A stretch of 64,000 bases of DNA from Absidia repens (GCA_002105175.1 MCGE01000002.1:1674001-1738000); one strand, 5' to 3'. Shown: positions 27,599 through 40,462, counted from the first letter of the stretch. Notes: generated by a model not told the origin, from the sequence alone. Translations and numbers: made by a program.

Positions 27599-28401
27599 TG
27601 CTTGTCGCCGTTCGATAAAAAATAAAAAGAATGGGAGAAGGAAGTGTGTAAGAAGAGAAAAGGAAAAAAATAACAACCGACCCGACCATTTAAGATGCAA
27701 AAAAACCGTCGGCGATCCAAAATCAATTGCTTGCACGTCGGCCAAATGTATTCTTTTGACTCATCCTTATGAACACGAGAACGATCAAATAAAAAAAAGC
27801 ATGACAAATTTAATAAATTTGACATTTTATGTAAAGCTGAATAAGAAAAATTAGATTCAGCGTTTCGCCCAACTAGTATCTGGATCGCAGAAAATTGTAC
27901 AATTTGAATATTAAATATAGCATATTCGCACTATCTCTCTATTTGCTCCGCCTATATCCTTTTATTTCCGCCCACGTTTTTATATCCAGCCATTGCATTG
28001 TTCCCAACTTCCACTTCCTTTCCTCGAACACGGATCCTGATGATAACTTTTAGCAAACTGCCCTGAAATATTTACCTATAGTTCCCATCCCATCGCTTCG
28101 AGCCCTTTTGTCCTTTCCCAAAATGAGACCTTAAAATCATATTTCCACGTAGCATAAAGTTTATCATTAATCACACTGATTTTATTAAATACAATTTTCT
28201 TTTTCTAATCTAGAGAGGAGAGGGGTAAAATAAACATAAAAAAGGCTGGCGCATTGTAAAAACAAAAAAATAAAACAACAAGGCTAAAACTAAAAATTTC
28301 TAAACTGAACTAAACTAAAATAATAACAAGACTATTCAAAGCATGGGTAAATAAAGATAAGGGTGGTGTAAAATGGCACACGGCTACCGCCAAGTATTGG
28401 T
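27599..28401. other. LETM1 promoter and Mdj1 3' flank
   Basis: Upstream region of the minus-strand LETM1 gene plus 3' flank of the minus-strand Mdj1 gene. AT-rich with (TAAAAC)-like words near 28250-28330. No gene or RNA seen. Confidence 0.5.
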
Positions 28402-30644
28402 TCAGGATTCCTTTTTGTTCTTGTCGCTATCTCCATGGCATATTTTCCCCTTGAGTTTCCCAAAAGCATTCTTGAAAAATCCAGTTTGTTTTTGTTCATC
28501 ATTGGTGTCCTTGGGTTTTTTGTCACCATCGCCATCAATAGTATCGTCTTGAATTTCACCATTTTCTAAAGTATTGTTTTTTGTCGTATCCTGGGTCGAT
28601 GACTTGTTCTTATCACTGCCGTCGCTGCTGTCTTTGCTGCTATTTCTGGTGGCGTTTTCGTTTGAAGATGATGGTTGAGGAGATGATGGCGGCGTTGGGG
28701 GAGGTGTAGGGGAGCTTTCAACACGGTAGTCTTCGTCCACCAAGCTGGCATATTTTTCAATCAAATCACGAGCTTCACCACGCAACGACCTTTAAAATAA
28801 ATAACATGTGAGCATTCCTTTTCTTCTAATACCATATCGCTTTCCCCTATTTTACCTTGGTAGTTCGATTTTTAATGTGATAATTTGATCTCCATGTACA
28901 GTGCTTCGAAGTCGTTGAATACCTCGGCCACGCATGGCAATATTGTCACCAGGTTGAGAACCGGAAGGAACACGAAGCTCCACATCGCCATCCACAGTGG
29001 GAATTCGGATTTTACCACCTAGAAGAGCTTTATGGAAGGGAATTTTGGCATCCAGTAGAATATCATAGTTGCTACGACGGAAGATCTTGGAAGGCATAAC
29101 CTGTCATTAATGTAACGATAAGAAAGAAAAAAATTAATATGGCATTGGCATTGTAAAGCCGAAGTAAGATAAACTTACGTTGAGGGAAACAAACAAATCA
29201 CCATTAGGGCCGTGACCTTTCAGTGGAGCATCCCCTTCCCCAGTAACGCGAATACGAGAATTATGATCAACACCAGGCGGTACATGGACTTGCACAGTTT
29301 TCCTTTCCCGTACTTTTCCTACACCACTACAAGGAGAGCATGCCGATCCAGAAGGGATGGATGACCCAGCACCACCACAAGCTTGACAAGTTGTTTGCAT
29401 ATGAAATCCACCCATGGCGATTGTTTGGACTCCGCTACCTTGACAAACACCACATGTACTTTTTTGCTTTCCATCTTTCAATCCACTGCCATGACAAGTT
29501 GAGCAATTAGTCACCCGATTCACTTGTACAACCTTGGTGGCCCCTTTCACTGCTTCCATGAAGGACAGAGTCAATGGAGTCTAATAATAAAATAGAGAGT
29601 GAGAATACCGTCCTACCCACTTCCTACTTTTGTCCTCCTCGTGGTCAAAGTTTTACCTGTAGATCGTCACCTACAACATTTCGGAATGGATCACTTCCAG
29701 TTTGACCGCCAAATCCTCCAGCACCGCCACGAAATCCTCCACCGAAGAATTGACTGAAGATGTCATTTGGATCGAATCCGCCAGGACCACCATGGAAGCC
29801 ACCCGCACCACCAGGCCCACCACCTTTAAATGCATAAAAAAATATATATTTGTAAGTACCAACCATTTTGATCAATATTCTAACGTGCATTACCTTCAAA
29901 TCCATGCCCAAATTGATCATATTGCTGGCGCTTTTGTTCATCGGACAAGATCTCATATGCTTCTTGAATTTGCACAAACTTTTCCCTGGAATCTTTTTCC
30001 TTATTGGTATCGGGATGATATTTCTTTGCTAACTACAAAAACAATGAACATAAAACGTCAGTATCCCACACCAGATATATATACCTGTCATATATTTTAT
30101 TCTCTGAGCCATACTGCATAATAAGCCTTCTTGATATCACCTTGACTTGCTGACTTCTGTACCCCCAGGACATCATAAGGATCCTTCTTTGACATATGCG
30201 CGCCTATTATGTAATATAAGAATAAAACAAATGATTGCGCAAGGTGTTATTTATGGGTTCATGTACATGGATGTTTTACTTTGACTGACCTGAAGCGTGG
30301 AAACTTCGCTACAAACGAATAATAACAATAATAATAATAAAGGGGGAAACGGACATGGTGAGCTTGCATTATGAATACAGTTTTTTTTATGTTTACCTTT
30401 TGACGGTGAATGGCTGGGAGCGCATCTACACCCGATACGTTGTCTACAATAACAAGAAAGGTATGTGAGTATTGTGTCACGTCTTTACCAGTTTAGTATT
30501 CCTGGCAGTCTTACTTTTAATGGAGTTGACCGACAATACATGTAAAGGATGCTGTTGTTGACGTTGACACGATGTTTTGATCGCATTCTTCAAAGCGTGG
30601 GAAGAACAAGATGCCGTTCTCCAAGTGGTTCTTGAAAAAAACAT
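28402..30644 (-). CDS. MDJ1: Mitochondrial DnaJ (Hsp40) co-chaperone, Mdj1-type
   Basis: Nine exons (30644-30515, 30443-30397, 30308-30290, 30203-30115, 30032-29894, 29823-29657, 29580-29179, 29100-28856, 28789-28402) give 541 residues. The type I J-protein stimulates matrix Hsp70 in folding and protection of mitochondrial proteins. An N-terminal basic presequence ends near RSFHAS. The J domain runs about 70-130 with HPD in KKYHPDTN. A Gly/Phe-rich region (about 143-185) is followed by four zinc-finger CxxCxGxG repeats ([32 protein letters not shown]) and the substrate-binding C-terminal domain ([19 protein letters not shown]). An acidic, Ser/Pro-rich tail of about 100 residues is longer than in yeast Mdj1. 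One internal exon is only 19 nt (30308-30290). It is needed to keep the frame and completes the presequence. Confidence 0.93.
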
Positions 30645-31014
30645 GAAGTAAAAAGGCAAAGAAAGGAAGGTTCAAGAAAGAAAAAGAAAAACTCTTAAAT
30701 CCAGCCAAAAAAAAAAAGAGGACCCCTCCCCCCCCCCATTCCGCCCCACCAAAATTCAACCTGCAGTCACGGAGGAACTCCCCATATTCCAGGCCCATCT
30801 TACCAGATGCCAAATGTTCAAATGATGTAGAGGCAAAAAAAAAAAAAAAAAAAAAAAAATCGATAGGTTTTTATTGTTTGTTCAACGATAAATAAATAAA
30901 TGAATATATATATATATATATACTTGAATGGTAACTATTCTAATAAAGACTTTACTAAAAAGAAAATCCACAAAAAGTCAGCATTTCCAATCAAAATATC
31001 ATTCACAGGATCAA
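30645..31014. other. Mdj1 promoter / ING 3' flank
   Basis: Contains C- and A-homopolymers, including about 22 A near 30837-30858, and an (AT)n run at about 30904-30921. No gene seen. Confidence 0.5.
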
Positions 31015-32421
31015 TCAGATATATCGTATTACTTTTCGTTGGTGTTGTTCTTCCACTGAGCAGTCATCGCAGAACCATTTCCCAGCCGGAGGCTCACTTA
31101 GACCAACACATGCATAATGAAACCATTCTTTTTCACACTAATAAAATGAAGAGGGGGATGGGGGGAAAAGTCAATACACATGAGAGATTTTCCCAAAGCG
31201 GGGAGGGGAGGGGGGAGAGAGTTGATTCATTCAGGCACTTACATTTTCACCATCACAGGCTACCATATCACCAAAGGAAACCTGATTACAGTAGCAGTAC
31301 CTTGGTTCATTTGGATCTATATCTTGCTCCATCAGGGCGCCGGTATTCATTGCCGGGTTTTGACGTGTCGAGTGATGAGTCCTACGAAAAAAAATAAAGG
31401 CGCCATTTGCACTTTAGCATCACACACTGGGTCACTTGTGTTATGTTACCTTTTTCTCGGACCCGTAGCTCCAAGTAATAAAGACCGTTTTCTGTTACCT
31501 AAGACAAAAGACAAAAGGATTGTCAGGTAAAATCTTAAAAACGCTATTCAAATAATAATATTAATAACAATAAAGAAACAACTTACCATCACCTCGCCAG
31601 TCATCCCAATGAGGTGTCTTTCGCGAAGTAGTGTTGGCATTTGAAGGGGAACGAGAGTGATGATGTGATAATGAATTTTCGAGCATGGGAATAGACATAG
31701 ATGATGTTGATAAAGCACGAGTACCATGATGATGAGTTGATCCTGAAGATGCCAATGAGCGATGGGCCCCGTTGTAATTGGATCTATGTTGTTGGTGTTG
31801 CTGAGAAGTATCCCCGGGCAGTGTGATGGAGATATTGTTCTGTGCCATTTGAGAATCGATTCTTTCTATATGACGAGATACTAAATCATACATTCGCATT
31901 GCCAGCTCGATTTTCTGGTCTTGTTTCTGAATAGCTGTCTTGTAGTCTTTTTCCAACTGTGATCTCAATTCAGGTGATGGTGTTGTTGGTGTTGAATTGG
32001 AAGGAGCTGTGGTAGAAGTTGGAGATGGGGTTGTTGGCGACATGCCCGGTCCATTCACTGACGTCGTTAGTGTAAGATTGTTGACACTGGTTCGTAGCAT
32101 TTTGAGATACGTTCGTTTTTCTTTGGCATACGCATCCCTATGACCTAGAATATAAAAAGATGGCAGAGAAAGTGGAGCAAAATCAAAGTGTCAGTTGAAG
32201 CATGATGACGTATAGTGTGGGGAATTGCCTTACGTTGAAAGTCTTCATCCATACTGCGTAGTTCCTGCATGTTCTGGTCGATTTCTGAGGGTAAATTTGT
32301 TAAACCTACAAATAGTTAAAATACAATATGAAGAAGTTAACCGCTGATAATATGAAGTATACTATTTTTTTTCCATACTATCAACATATTCGTCGAAGAT
32401 TTCACCAACTGAGAGACTCAT
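31015..32421 (-). CDS. ING-family chromatin protein with C-terminal PHD finger
   Basis: Six exons (32421-32379, 32305-32234, 32144-31587, 31498-31450, 31381-31243, 31137-31015) encode 327 residues. ING proteins (Yng1/Yng2/Pho23 in yeast) are subunits of histone acetyltransferase or deacetylase complexes and read H3K4me3. The N-terminal ING helices are seen in [22 protein letters not shown]. The middle is Ser/Thr/His-rich and disordered. The PHD finger near residues 264-320 has Cys4-His-Cys3 ligands: CYC, CDGENC, WFHYAC and WFCDDC. Exon 1 was ended at 32379 because the later GT would create a stop at the junction. Which complex it joins cannot be told from the sequence. Confidence 0.9.
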
Positions 32422-33104
32422 GATTGGATATATAAAAAGATACTAGAGAAGAGAGTCGGTACAAATAAAAAGAGGTATAAACCTTCTAATAGAATATAAA
32501 AACAAAAAACAAAAAGTGGAGTAAAAAGGAGGTATGATATAGCGGTATAATGAGCTGGTGAGAGAAAGGGGTCGAAAAATTAATAAGAAAGAAAAATAGG
32601 TTTTCAAGTAACGGCCAAAAAAAAACAAAGTATCGCATTATTTTCAAACCCCGTATTTTGACTTACGATGCATAATCCCATACAGGCACAACTACCACTT
32701 ACGGAATTGTTTTACGCTGGCATGATTATAGAACATGTCACTTCCCCGTATTGTTCCATTATCGCCCTCTTATAACCAGTCTTCAAAGCTTGAGCCCCTT
32801 TTTTCAAAAAATTAAAACATTAAAAAACAATACTAACACACAGTAGCCCTATTTCTTTATATTTTCATGCGAATCGTATTCTTATATCATTTCCTTTTTT
32901 TTTCTGTCTAATGATTCCTCAACCTTACAGTACAGTGGTGTACTAACTATACTACGAAACCATTAGGCTGCTCCAATAATATAATATCACTAGTATATCA
33001 TAAACCGTCTCGTTACTTGTCGTTGGCCTAACCTTTTCTCACCTAGCCTTTCTAATAATTCTCAAAACTCTATAAAGGTCACAGAGGAGACTTGATAGCA
33101 AGCA

Positions 33105-33151
<47 letters not shown>

Positions 33152-34339
33152 GACATGATGTTCTGTCAGGTTCTGCTCTTTTGGGTCATGAAAAAATACA
33201 TCCAAAATCAGGCTTACGTGCTAAACATTCTGGATGAGACTGAATTCCATTAAAATCGATAATTGTAAAAAAGCAGCGATCAATCGCAATGGAACATTTT
33301 TTAACAGTGGCATGGGAGCGAGTTGTAAAAGTCCGCCGATATTCTGATGGTTGGGTCCCTTTCCGCGGGCATTCAAGTTGAATCTCATCATATCAAATGT
33401 GTCCTGGTTGATCGATGATAGACGAATCTAGATTTCGCCCGATAAATATTAACCACAGTAGTATATCTATCGCAGGTAATTCCTGCATCTTCTTTACTTA
33501 TTAAAAAAAAAAATGCTGCTCAGAGAAAACGTATCACTTTCATAAGCGTCAAATAGTTTTCTGCCTATAGTTTTTACTCAGTGAGGGGTTAGTGAGGGGT
33601 AGAGGAGGGCGCGGGAGTCTATGAATTATTTTCTAAATCCAGTTAACCTTGTTTTATCAGATCTGAGAGCTGTAACCCCACCAATGAAAATCGATATACC
33701 ATATGATAGGATGAAACGTTTATCTTGTCCATGTACATTGACTATCTTTTCTCTCGTCACATCTGTATATCTTTTTTTTTATTTTGATCTACAAGTAGTA
33801 AAAGGATGGTTTACATTGAATGTGCCCAGTATAAATGTTCGTTACAATCACATAAAGTAGAAGGCAGAAAAAAGAAAGGCTATATGACGTTCTAGCCATG
33901 ATCTTCTACTGGAGATGGGTATGACAAAAAAAAACTGGTATCACAAAGAATAACCGTTTGATTGAGGCGCCGTTCACATTTTCACATCGTTACATTATCA
34001 TCACTATCATAATCATCATCATTTGAAGTCATTTTTTGTGTATAAAATAAATAATAATTCGTATTTATTGAGAAAAAAATAGTATACAATATAATAAAAA
34101 ACGAAAAAGTTAGGGTACATGTAATAAATGAAGAATAATGCATAATGGAATATAGGGTGAGAAAAAAAAAGCGTATCTAAAAGGCTGCGTATAATATATG
34201 GGTGGTAGTATAAACGTGTAGGTAAAATAAAAATACAAGAGATCAGGTAATAAACTAAAGTAAGGGACGGGAAGGAGGGGTATCGTTGACTATTCTACAT
34301 GAGAGGAGAGGGGGAGAGAGATCTACTCCATTATTGTTG
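32422..34339. other. Intergenic, about 1.9 kb, no gene recognised
   Basis: ING promoter side and RGS 3' flank. A poly(A) tract of about 42 nt lies at 33108-33149, and AT-rich spacer fills most of the rest. An open frame at 33621-33860 has no protein-like features. No tRNA- or rRNA-like structure noticed. Confidence 0.45.
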
Positions 34340-35275
34340 TTACTGCTGCTGTTGTTGTTGTTGGAACCTTTTCAGTGACATGGATGGTTTGATGTTGGAT
34401 GGACTTGGCATAAAAGAATGCTTGACTCGTTGTAAAACGGAGCGATAGCGTGCAGATGCAGGAGGTGAAGATGATGTTGTTGGTGAAGGGGGTGGTGATG
34501 CTGTTGACATATCCAGATCGGTATTGTGTTTATGAGTAGCACTGTCCATGGCATCTAAAGAATTTGTTGAGTCCATGGAATCAGTTCGGGCGAGCGGTTT
34601 GGGTTTGTTGAAGGAATACCAACGATCCATAACAAAAGAGAAGGACAATGTCGTAGGCGATGTTGGATTGCTGACTGTAGATTGCTGTTGTTGATTGTTG
34701 GCTGTGAAGGCAGAAGTAGAGGATAAACATCGGGACAAGGGATTGGAAGTTGAAGTGTCCATAAGAGAGGAAACCCACGGTATAAAAGCATTCACACGCA
34801 TCAATTCCATAACACTTTTGGTGATTCTTGTAAATATACGAGGATGGTAATTGCCGGAAACAAAGACTTGATCGAGAAGTTCATCACGTAATTCACAAGG
34901 AATGTTGATTTCTTGGTTCGAGTTGGGTCGTATATAAGTGTCTATCATAGCATGGCACTTTTGTTGAACTACATGAAAGATGAGCTGATGAGCTGATGAG
35001 AGTAACGATCCAGATTGGTGTTGTAAGAATTGAAAATCTTTGCCGTCATGTTCCAATTGGCCACAGAGATCATTATATTCTTGGACATCCAGCCAAAAGT
35101 AAAGGTTTTCACTACAGAAAGATTGCTCAAGATAGAGCTGAAAGTGTTGAAATAAATTGCTGTCTGTATCGCTAAGAAGTTGTTCTAATGTTTGGGGTGA
35201 CGGTGGGATATGTATTTTCTGTATCTGTTGCTGTTGCTGTTGTTGTGGTGGTGATGGTGATTCCATGTTAGTCAT
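34340..35275 (-). CDS. RGS-domain protein (regulator of G-protein signalling)
   Basis: Single uninterrupted exon of 311 residues, unusual among the intron-rich neighbours. The RGS domain covers about residues 25-170: LEQLLSDTDSNLFQHFQLYL, then SFCSENLYFWLDVQEY, the hallmark helix, and later YHPRIFTRITKSVMELMRVNAFIPWV. RGS domains act as GTPase-activating proteins for G-alpha subunits in pheromone or nutrient sensing. The N-terminus has a poly-Gln stretch and the C-terminus another (QQQQQQQ just before the stop), both CAG/CAA-encoded. The tail is Ser/Pro-rich and probably disordered. It is a separate gene from the RGS-oxidoreductase fusion at 12.5 kb. The G-alpha partner is unknown. Confidence 0.88.
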   Translation of the reverse strand: MTNMESPSPPQQQQQQQIQKIHIPPSPQTLEQLLSDTDSNLFQHFQLYLEQSFCSENLYFWLDVQEYNDLCGQLEHDGKDFQFLQHQSGSLLSSAHQLIFHVVQQKCHAMIDTYIRPNSNQEINIPCELRDELLDQVFVSGNYHPRIFTRITKSVMELMRVNAFIPWVSSLMDTSTSNPLSRCLSSTSAFTANNQQQQSTVSNPTSPTTLSFSFVMDRWYSFNKPKPLARTDSMDSTNSLDAMDSATHKHNTDLDMSTASPPPSPTTSSSPPASARYRSVLQRVKHSFMPSPSNIKPSMSLKRFQQQQQQQ

Positions 35276-35338
35276 AGTATCGATCTAGCTTATACACTGG
35301 AAGGGAAAAAAAAAAGTTGGGGAAGAAGGGAAAAAAGG

Positions 35339-35455
35339 CGATTTTACATTTTTTGAAATCAGTGTCGCACCTGAAAAATGTCGGATTTTGAAAAAAAGGA
35401 TGTCAGGATATGTTTGATCAAGCAGTCGCCTTTTTGGGTTTTGACTTCAATGTAA
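35339..35455 (+). repeat. Terminal-repeat-like sequence shared with the Tc1/mariner relic at 54.6 kb
   Basis: Reads TTTGAAATCAGTGTCGCACC, then ATGTCGGATTT, GATGTC and GTTTTGACTT. The reverse complement of 54575-54670 has the same order of words with small gaps. This is the right-hand end of the Tc1/mariner element at 53160-54698, so this is probably the end of a related element. A 7-bp tandem repeat follows at 35534. Confidence 0.6.
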
Positions 35456-35533
35456 GGTATACATACAATGTAGAAGATAGTAAGAGGCAAATAAAAGAAA
35501 TCGTTTATTGAATAACTATATGACTCAACGACT

Positions 35534-35597
35534 AGTAACTAATAACTAATAACTAATAACTAATAACTAATAACTAATAACTAATAACTAAATAACT
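35534..35597. repeat. 7-bp tandem repeat (AATAACT)n, about 9 copies
   Basis: Near-perfect heptamer array just inside the terminal-repeat-like sequence; the other element has a different heptamer in the matching position. Confidence 0.9.
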
Positions 35598-36203
35598 AAG
35601 CAGCAATAACGGACGAACGGTGATTGATTGGGTGAGGAAGGAGGAGAATGGATGTGGGAGTAAATCGGACCAAAATCTACCAGCCGTTTGTTGTGCGTGA
35701 TTGATGTTCGAGGACTGAATGAAATCGGTGAGAAGCGGTGATAAGAGATCAGAATATCGGAATTCCGACTTTCTGCCATTATGACTAGCTTGGAGATGGT
35801 CGATGTTTTCGATACATTCCTTTACAACCTCCTACAAACAATTACCAATTAACGAACGAGCAATATGGTAGACTCCACAAACACACACATCTACATATGT
35901 ACTACCACGCTCTCCCTTTTTTGATTCAAGACTTACGTTCACTGCCCAGATTTCAACGAATCAGGTAAACGGTCAACTTAGTCCCCAAATGATGAATACT
36001 TTTCCGTTAAAAGTTCATATCCACCATCGTACTTGTAGCCAAGGCTCCACATATGTAACTGAGTGACTATTATTGATTTTAAAAAAAAAAAGAAAAAAAA
36101 AAACGTAAATGTCGTAGTTGCACAAATTTTGGTCATTACCTGCACCGTATAAGAAAAGCACCTTCAGCTTCTTAAATACGGTCGGCAATTTTTTATCTAT
36201 CAT
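35598..36203 (-). pseudogene. Broken multi-exon coding relic, probably of a repeat-borne gene
   Basis: Three exon-like blocks with good splice consensus on the minus strand: 36203-36140 (MIDKKLPTVFKKLKVLFLYG), 36066-35937 (VTQLHMWSLGYKYDGGYELL) and 35831 to about 35598 (EVVKECIENIDHLQASHNGR). The middle block carries an in-frame TAA and needs a frame change before EIWAVN to join the last block, so the gene is not intact. The middle block recalls, from memory only, lineage-specific proteins that are multiplied in Mucorales genomes. Its position next to a transposon-end-like sequence supports a mobile origin. A single functional exon with a different start cannot be ruled out. Confidence 0.4.
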
Positions 36204-36572
36204 AATTGTCAATCGCCGACATTGTTCTTGTTGTTCAAGTTACACGGTCAAGCATGATGAGATTCAATATAACAAATCTATTGAGTTTTCTTTTTAATTT
36301 CATAACAAAGGTAAACATACACTGATACACAAAAAATATACTACACTATATAAAAAACAGATAACACAAAATATGATAGTAAAAATACTAAAAACTACAA
36401 GAAAGCGGAAAAGCATAAACGAAGAAAGGGGGGGAGGAGTGACAAACGAAATATACAAAGAAAAAGATATACAAAATAATAAAAGCAGAAAGTCTATAGA
36501 AATACAAAAAATAAAAATAAAAATAAAAATAATAGTACAAGTAGCTACAAATAAAACAAAAGGATCAGCCTA
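36204..36572. other. Intergenic, AT-rich
   Basis: 3' flank of the phosphodiesterase gene with A-rich runs and repeated AAATAAAAATA words. An open frame at 36373-36732 is a composition artefact overlapping the phosphodiesterase 3' end. Confidence 0.5.
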
Positions 36573-38600
36573 TCATTCATGTTCCATTGAAGAAGTGATA
36601 TTGGTAGTCCCGGTGTCAATTGCAGTTGAGGTTGCTTCATCGCTTGATCCACCATCACTTGATTTTCTTTGCGTTTGGAATAATTGCGACAGCTGGCTGA
36701 TTCCGATGACAGATGTTGGTTCGGAATGGTGAAAAATCAAATCAGGAATAACCACAGGATGACTAGCACTACGCACGGCAAGCCGATGTCTAAGCTGCTG
36801 ATGTTGTTGAGGGGGTGATACTGCAGTCTTTGTGATTCGATGATGTGAAGAGTGGTGCTGTATAATGTGTCGTCGAAGATGGCTAGGTCGTCTCTTGCTG
36901 ATCAAACGTTGTTTTTGCCAATAATGGTGTTCGGGAATAACCACAAGTCCAGCGGGGACACTGACACGCCGGCCGGATGGGTTGGGGACAGGATCGGAAG
37001 GAAGCAATCTTGACGGAAAGTGGCGTTCATGTGGAGGTGGAGGTGGCGTCAACGTCATCATTGGGCTATCGCGCAATTGCATCCATTCTAATCGATTTTC
37101 AGCCAAGGTTGTCAGAAATACACGAGATTTCGGAAGGACACCAGCGAGAGCTTCAAAATAAGGCTTGACAACAAAATCACCAAACTTGAGACTGATCGTC
37201 GCTTGATTCGATTCATTGCGGTCCATTCCAGGAGAAACATTCATTCCAGCTTGTTTTTCAGCATCACCTTGTTGAAAGAATTCCTGAACAATCAAATCAG
37301 ACCATTGCTTGGAAATAAACCATGGCCGTACGGTGTTGCTAATGTCGGCAGCATGTAGAATAATTCGACAAAAATCATGGCACTGACTTGATGATAGCAT
37401 CGAGGTGGTTGGATGAATTTCAAAATGTTGATCTAATGTTTGTTCGATAGTTGGTGTGGGAGGTTCTGAAAATCCAAGAGATTCCGTATCACTGCTATCA
37501 TGGCTGTCACAATCGTAATTGCCATTGCTGAAGTTGATGTTTTTCGTTGTTCCAATAATATTGGTGTCAATTTCATTATACATGGTGTTTCTGTTCCTGT
37601 TGTCATCGTCTTGATCATCATCGTCGTCGTCGTCATCATCGTCATCATCATCATCATCTGACCACGTGCTAGCCATGATCTCTTCTAAAGCGCCTGCCTT
37701 TTCTTGTAATTCATAATGATAAACCATATCAGTCGATAGAATCATCCGTTTGATAGAGTCCTTCCAGTCGTATGATACGTTGTCGAAGAGTTTGTGTTTG
37801 GTGAGAAGATCGAACGTAATGTCGACCGAATAGTTTTCTAGCACTGACGTATTGTTGTAGCGTTGAGCCAAAGATGTCTTGAAGTTGACTTGATAAAGGT
37901 TGTTGTACCCTGGCTAAAAAAAACAAAACAAAAAAAAAATTATTAGAAAAAGAGGTCAAACAGTTGTCATTTTGTTTTATCCCCTGTGTCCCCTGATAAA
38001 AAAAAATTGAGGAGAAATACCCCAATTGTGCCTTCTTTTTTTTTGTAGATACATGTACATCACATAGCACTCTCCTTAAAAAAAGCCCAGACCTTCATCC
38101 AATAAAAAACAGTATAAAAATAACTTACATGACCCATATCATGACATAAGGCGGCAATCAATAGAGGAGCCATATCGATCGATTGAAGTTGCTTCAGACC
38201 ATCCAATTCCATCAAGATATAATAGAGCATCATCACAATGTCAGCAGCATGATAAAAGGAATGATAAGGAGTATGAAGGTAAGCTGTATCAACGTCCACC
38301 AAAAAATCCAATAGCTGAGAAGGAGTGATGCTAAGAGTGTCAAATACCTTCAAGTGAGCAAAGATTCCTAACAAATGACCGTACAAGTCCGTGCGACTGA
38401 GATCCAACACATGCCATTCTGGTGTAATCTTGGGGCCTTTATGATCAATCCATCGCACAAGATGCTACACAAAGAAAACAAAAGGGTATATTAAAATCAT
38501 TGTTCCATTTCTCACCAATACAAGCATATAATTATAAGCTTACCCTTTCAATAACAAACAGGTCATGAGCAGGCAATATGTTGTGTTTGAGTATGAGCAT
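36573..38600 (-). CDS. Class I cyclic-nucleotide phosphodiesterase with acidic insert
   Basis: Exons 38600-38544, 38464-38129 and 37913-36573 give 577 residues. The enzyme hydrolyses cAMP and/or cGMP to the 5' nucleotide and so limits protein kinase A signalling (yeast Pde2 type). Metal-binding HD motifs are seen at about 84 (HTPYHSFYHAAD), 124 (ALCHDMGHPG) and 317 (ILHAADISN), followed by PWFISKQWSDLIVQEFF. Between the second and third motifs lies an insert of about 100 residues with an almost pure Asp tract encoded by a GAT/GAC repeat (37613-37662). The C-terminal ~130 residues are His/Pro/Ser-rich. The N-terminus is short (MLILKHNILPAHDL), so the gene may have an upstream exon that I did not find. 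It is divergent from SAR1 across 675 bp. Confidence 0.9.
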
Positions 38601-39275
38601 AGGTGGAGAGTAAGCGATTGAGAAAGATGTTGACAAGATTCAAGGTGGCGTATTTCAAAAAAAGAAAGGAAAAACGGAGTCAAAAGTGGAATCACACAAT
38701 AAGCAAGTAGCTCAAACTCTTGATTGTCGTTCTATGTTGATTGTTGTAAGCAATGGAGAATGAAAGAGAAGTAAGATCTTTTTCAATATATTTGTGAGAT
38801 AAAGGAGAGAAGAAGAGGGAAAAAAAAAGAAGAAGAAAAAAAAACAATAAATAGACCATTGACAAATTTGGACTTTTGTGGCGATTTGATTGGATAAACC
38901 GGTTATCGACTTGTTACATTCTATTCCAGTGGGCGGGGGCGCCACTATTTATTACTACTACTGCTACTATTCCACCAGTAATATGATACCACTTGCTGAT
39001 CTTGTTCATTGTACTACCATAACAAAAATAATTACCCTTTTATGTTTGAGGATTTTCTACTTATGGTGTGATCATATTTTTTGGACATTCACCTTGGAGA
39101 AACTGGAAAGCCAGTCCATTCGGGGCTTAAATTAAAAATATCTTTTGTCCATTCTTTCCAACCGTTTTTCATGACGTGGTTTTCACGCGCTGATTGCTGA
39201 AATAAAAAAAAAATGGGACCCTCATATTGACTTTTTTCGGTTTCTTTATCCGCTTTTTTTTTTTATCACTTCACC
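38601..39275. promoter_or_regulatory. Shared divergent promoter of the phosphodiesterase and SAR1 genes
   Basis: Two start codons face away from each other across 675 bp. GGGCGGGGGCGCC-like GC-rich patch near 38931-38943 (unusual in this AT-rich DNA) and a T-rich leader before SAR1. No open frame of interest. Confidence 0.4.
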
Positions 39276-40250
<975 letters not shown>

Positions 40251-40462
40251 ACTTCCACCTCTCCCCTTTTAGTTATAATCTTAAAATCTTCCCTCTTCAT
40301 TTTTCTTTACCAACCCATCAACCCCCCCCCTTATATCTTGACCGCTCACATTACAAAAATAAAAAATATATGATTTTACGTATTCAAAAAAGTTGATATA
40401 TAATTGTTTTGAAGTTGACAAATTTGAAGAATGTTTGCATTTATTTAGCTTTATATATACTT

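Noticed and set aside
30900..31397. 165-residue plus-strand open frame
   Set aside because: Antisense of the ING PHD exons and their 3' flank; begins in an (AT)n repeat.
28402..32421. An operon-like cluster of mitochondrial genes (LETM1, Mdj1)
   Set aside because: Each gene has its own promoter-length spacer, and nearby genes have unrelated functions; co-orientation is likely chance.
33621..33860. Plus-strand 79-residue open frame in a 1.9-kb spacer
   Set aside because: No conserved motif, no upstream leader, composition like the surrounding AT-rich DNA.
34340..35275. That the RGS protein at 34 kb is a split-off part of the RGS-oxidoreductase gene
   Set aside because: Both have their own complete RGS domains and lie 20 kb apart on opposite strands.
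36373..36732. Plus-strand open frame overlapping the phosphodiesterase 3' end
   Set aside because: Lys/Ile-rich composition artefact in an A-rich UTR; the opposite strand has the well-supported gene.
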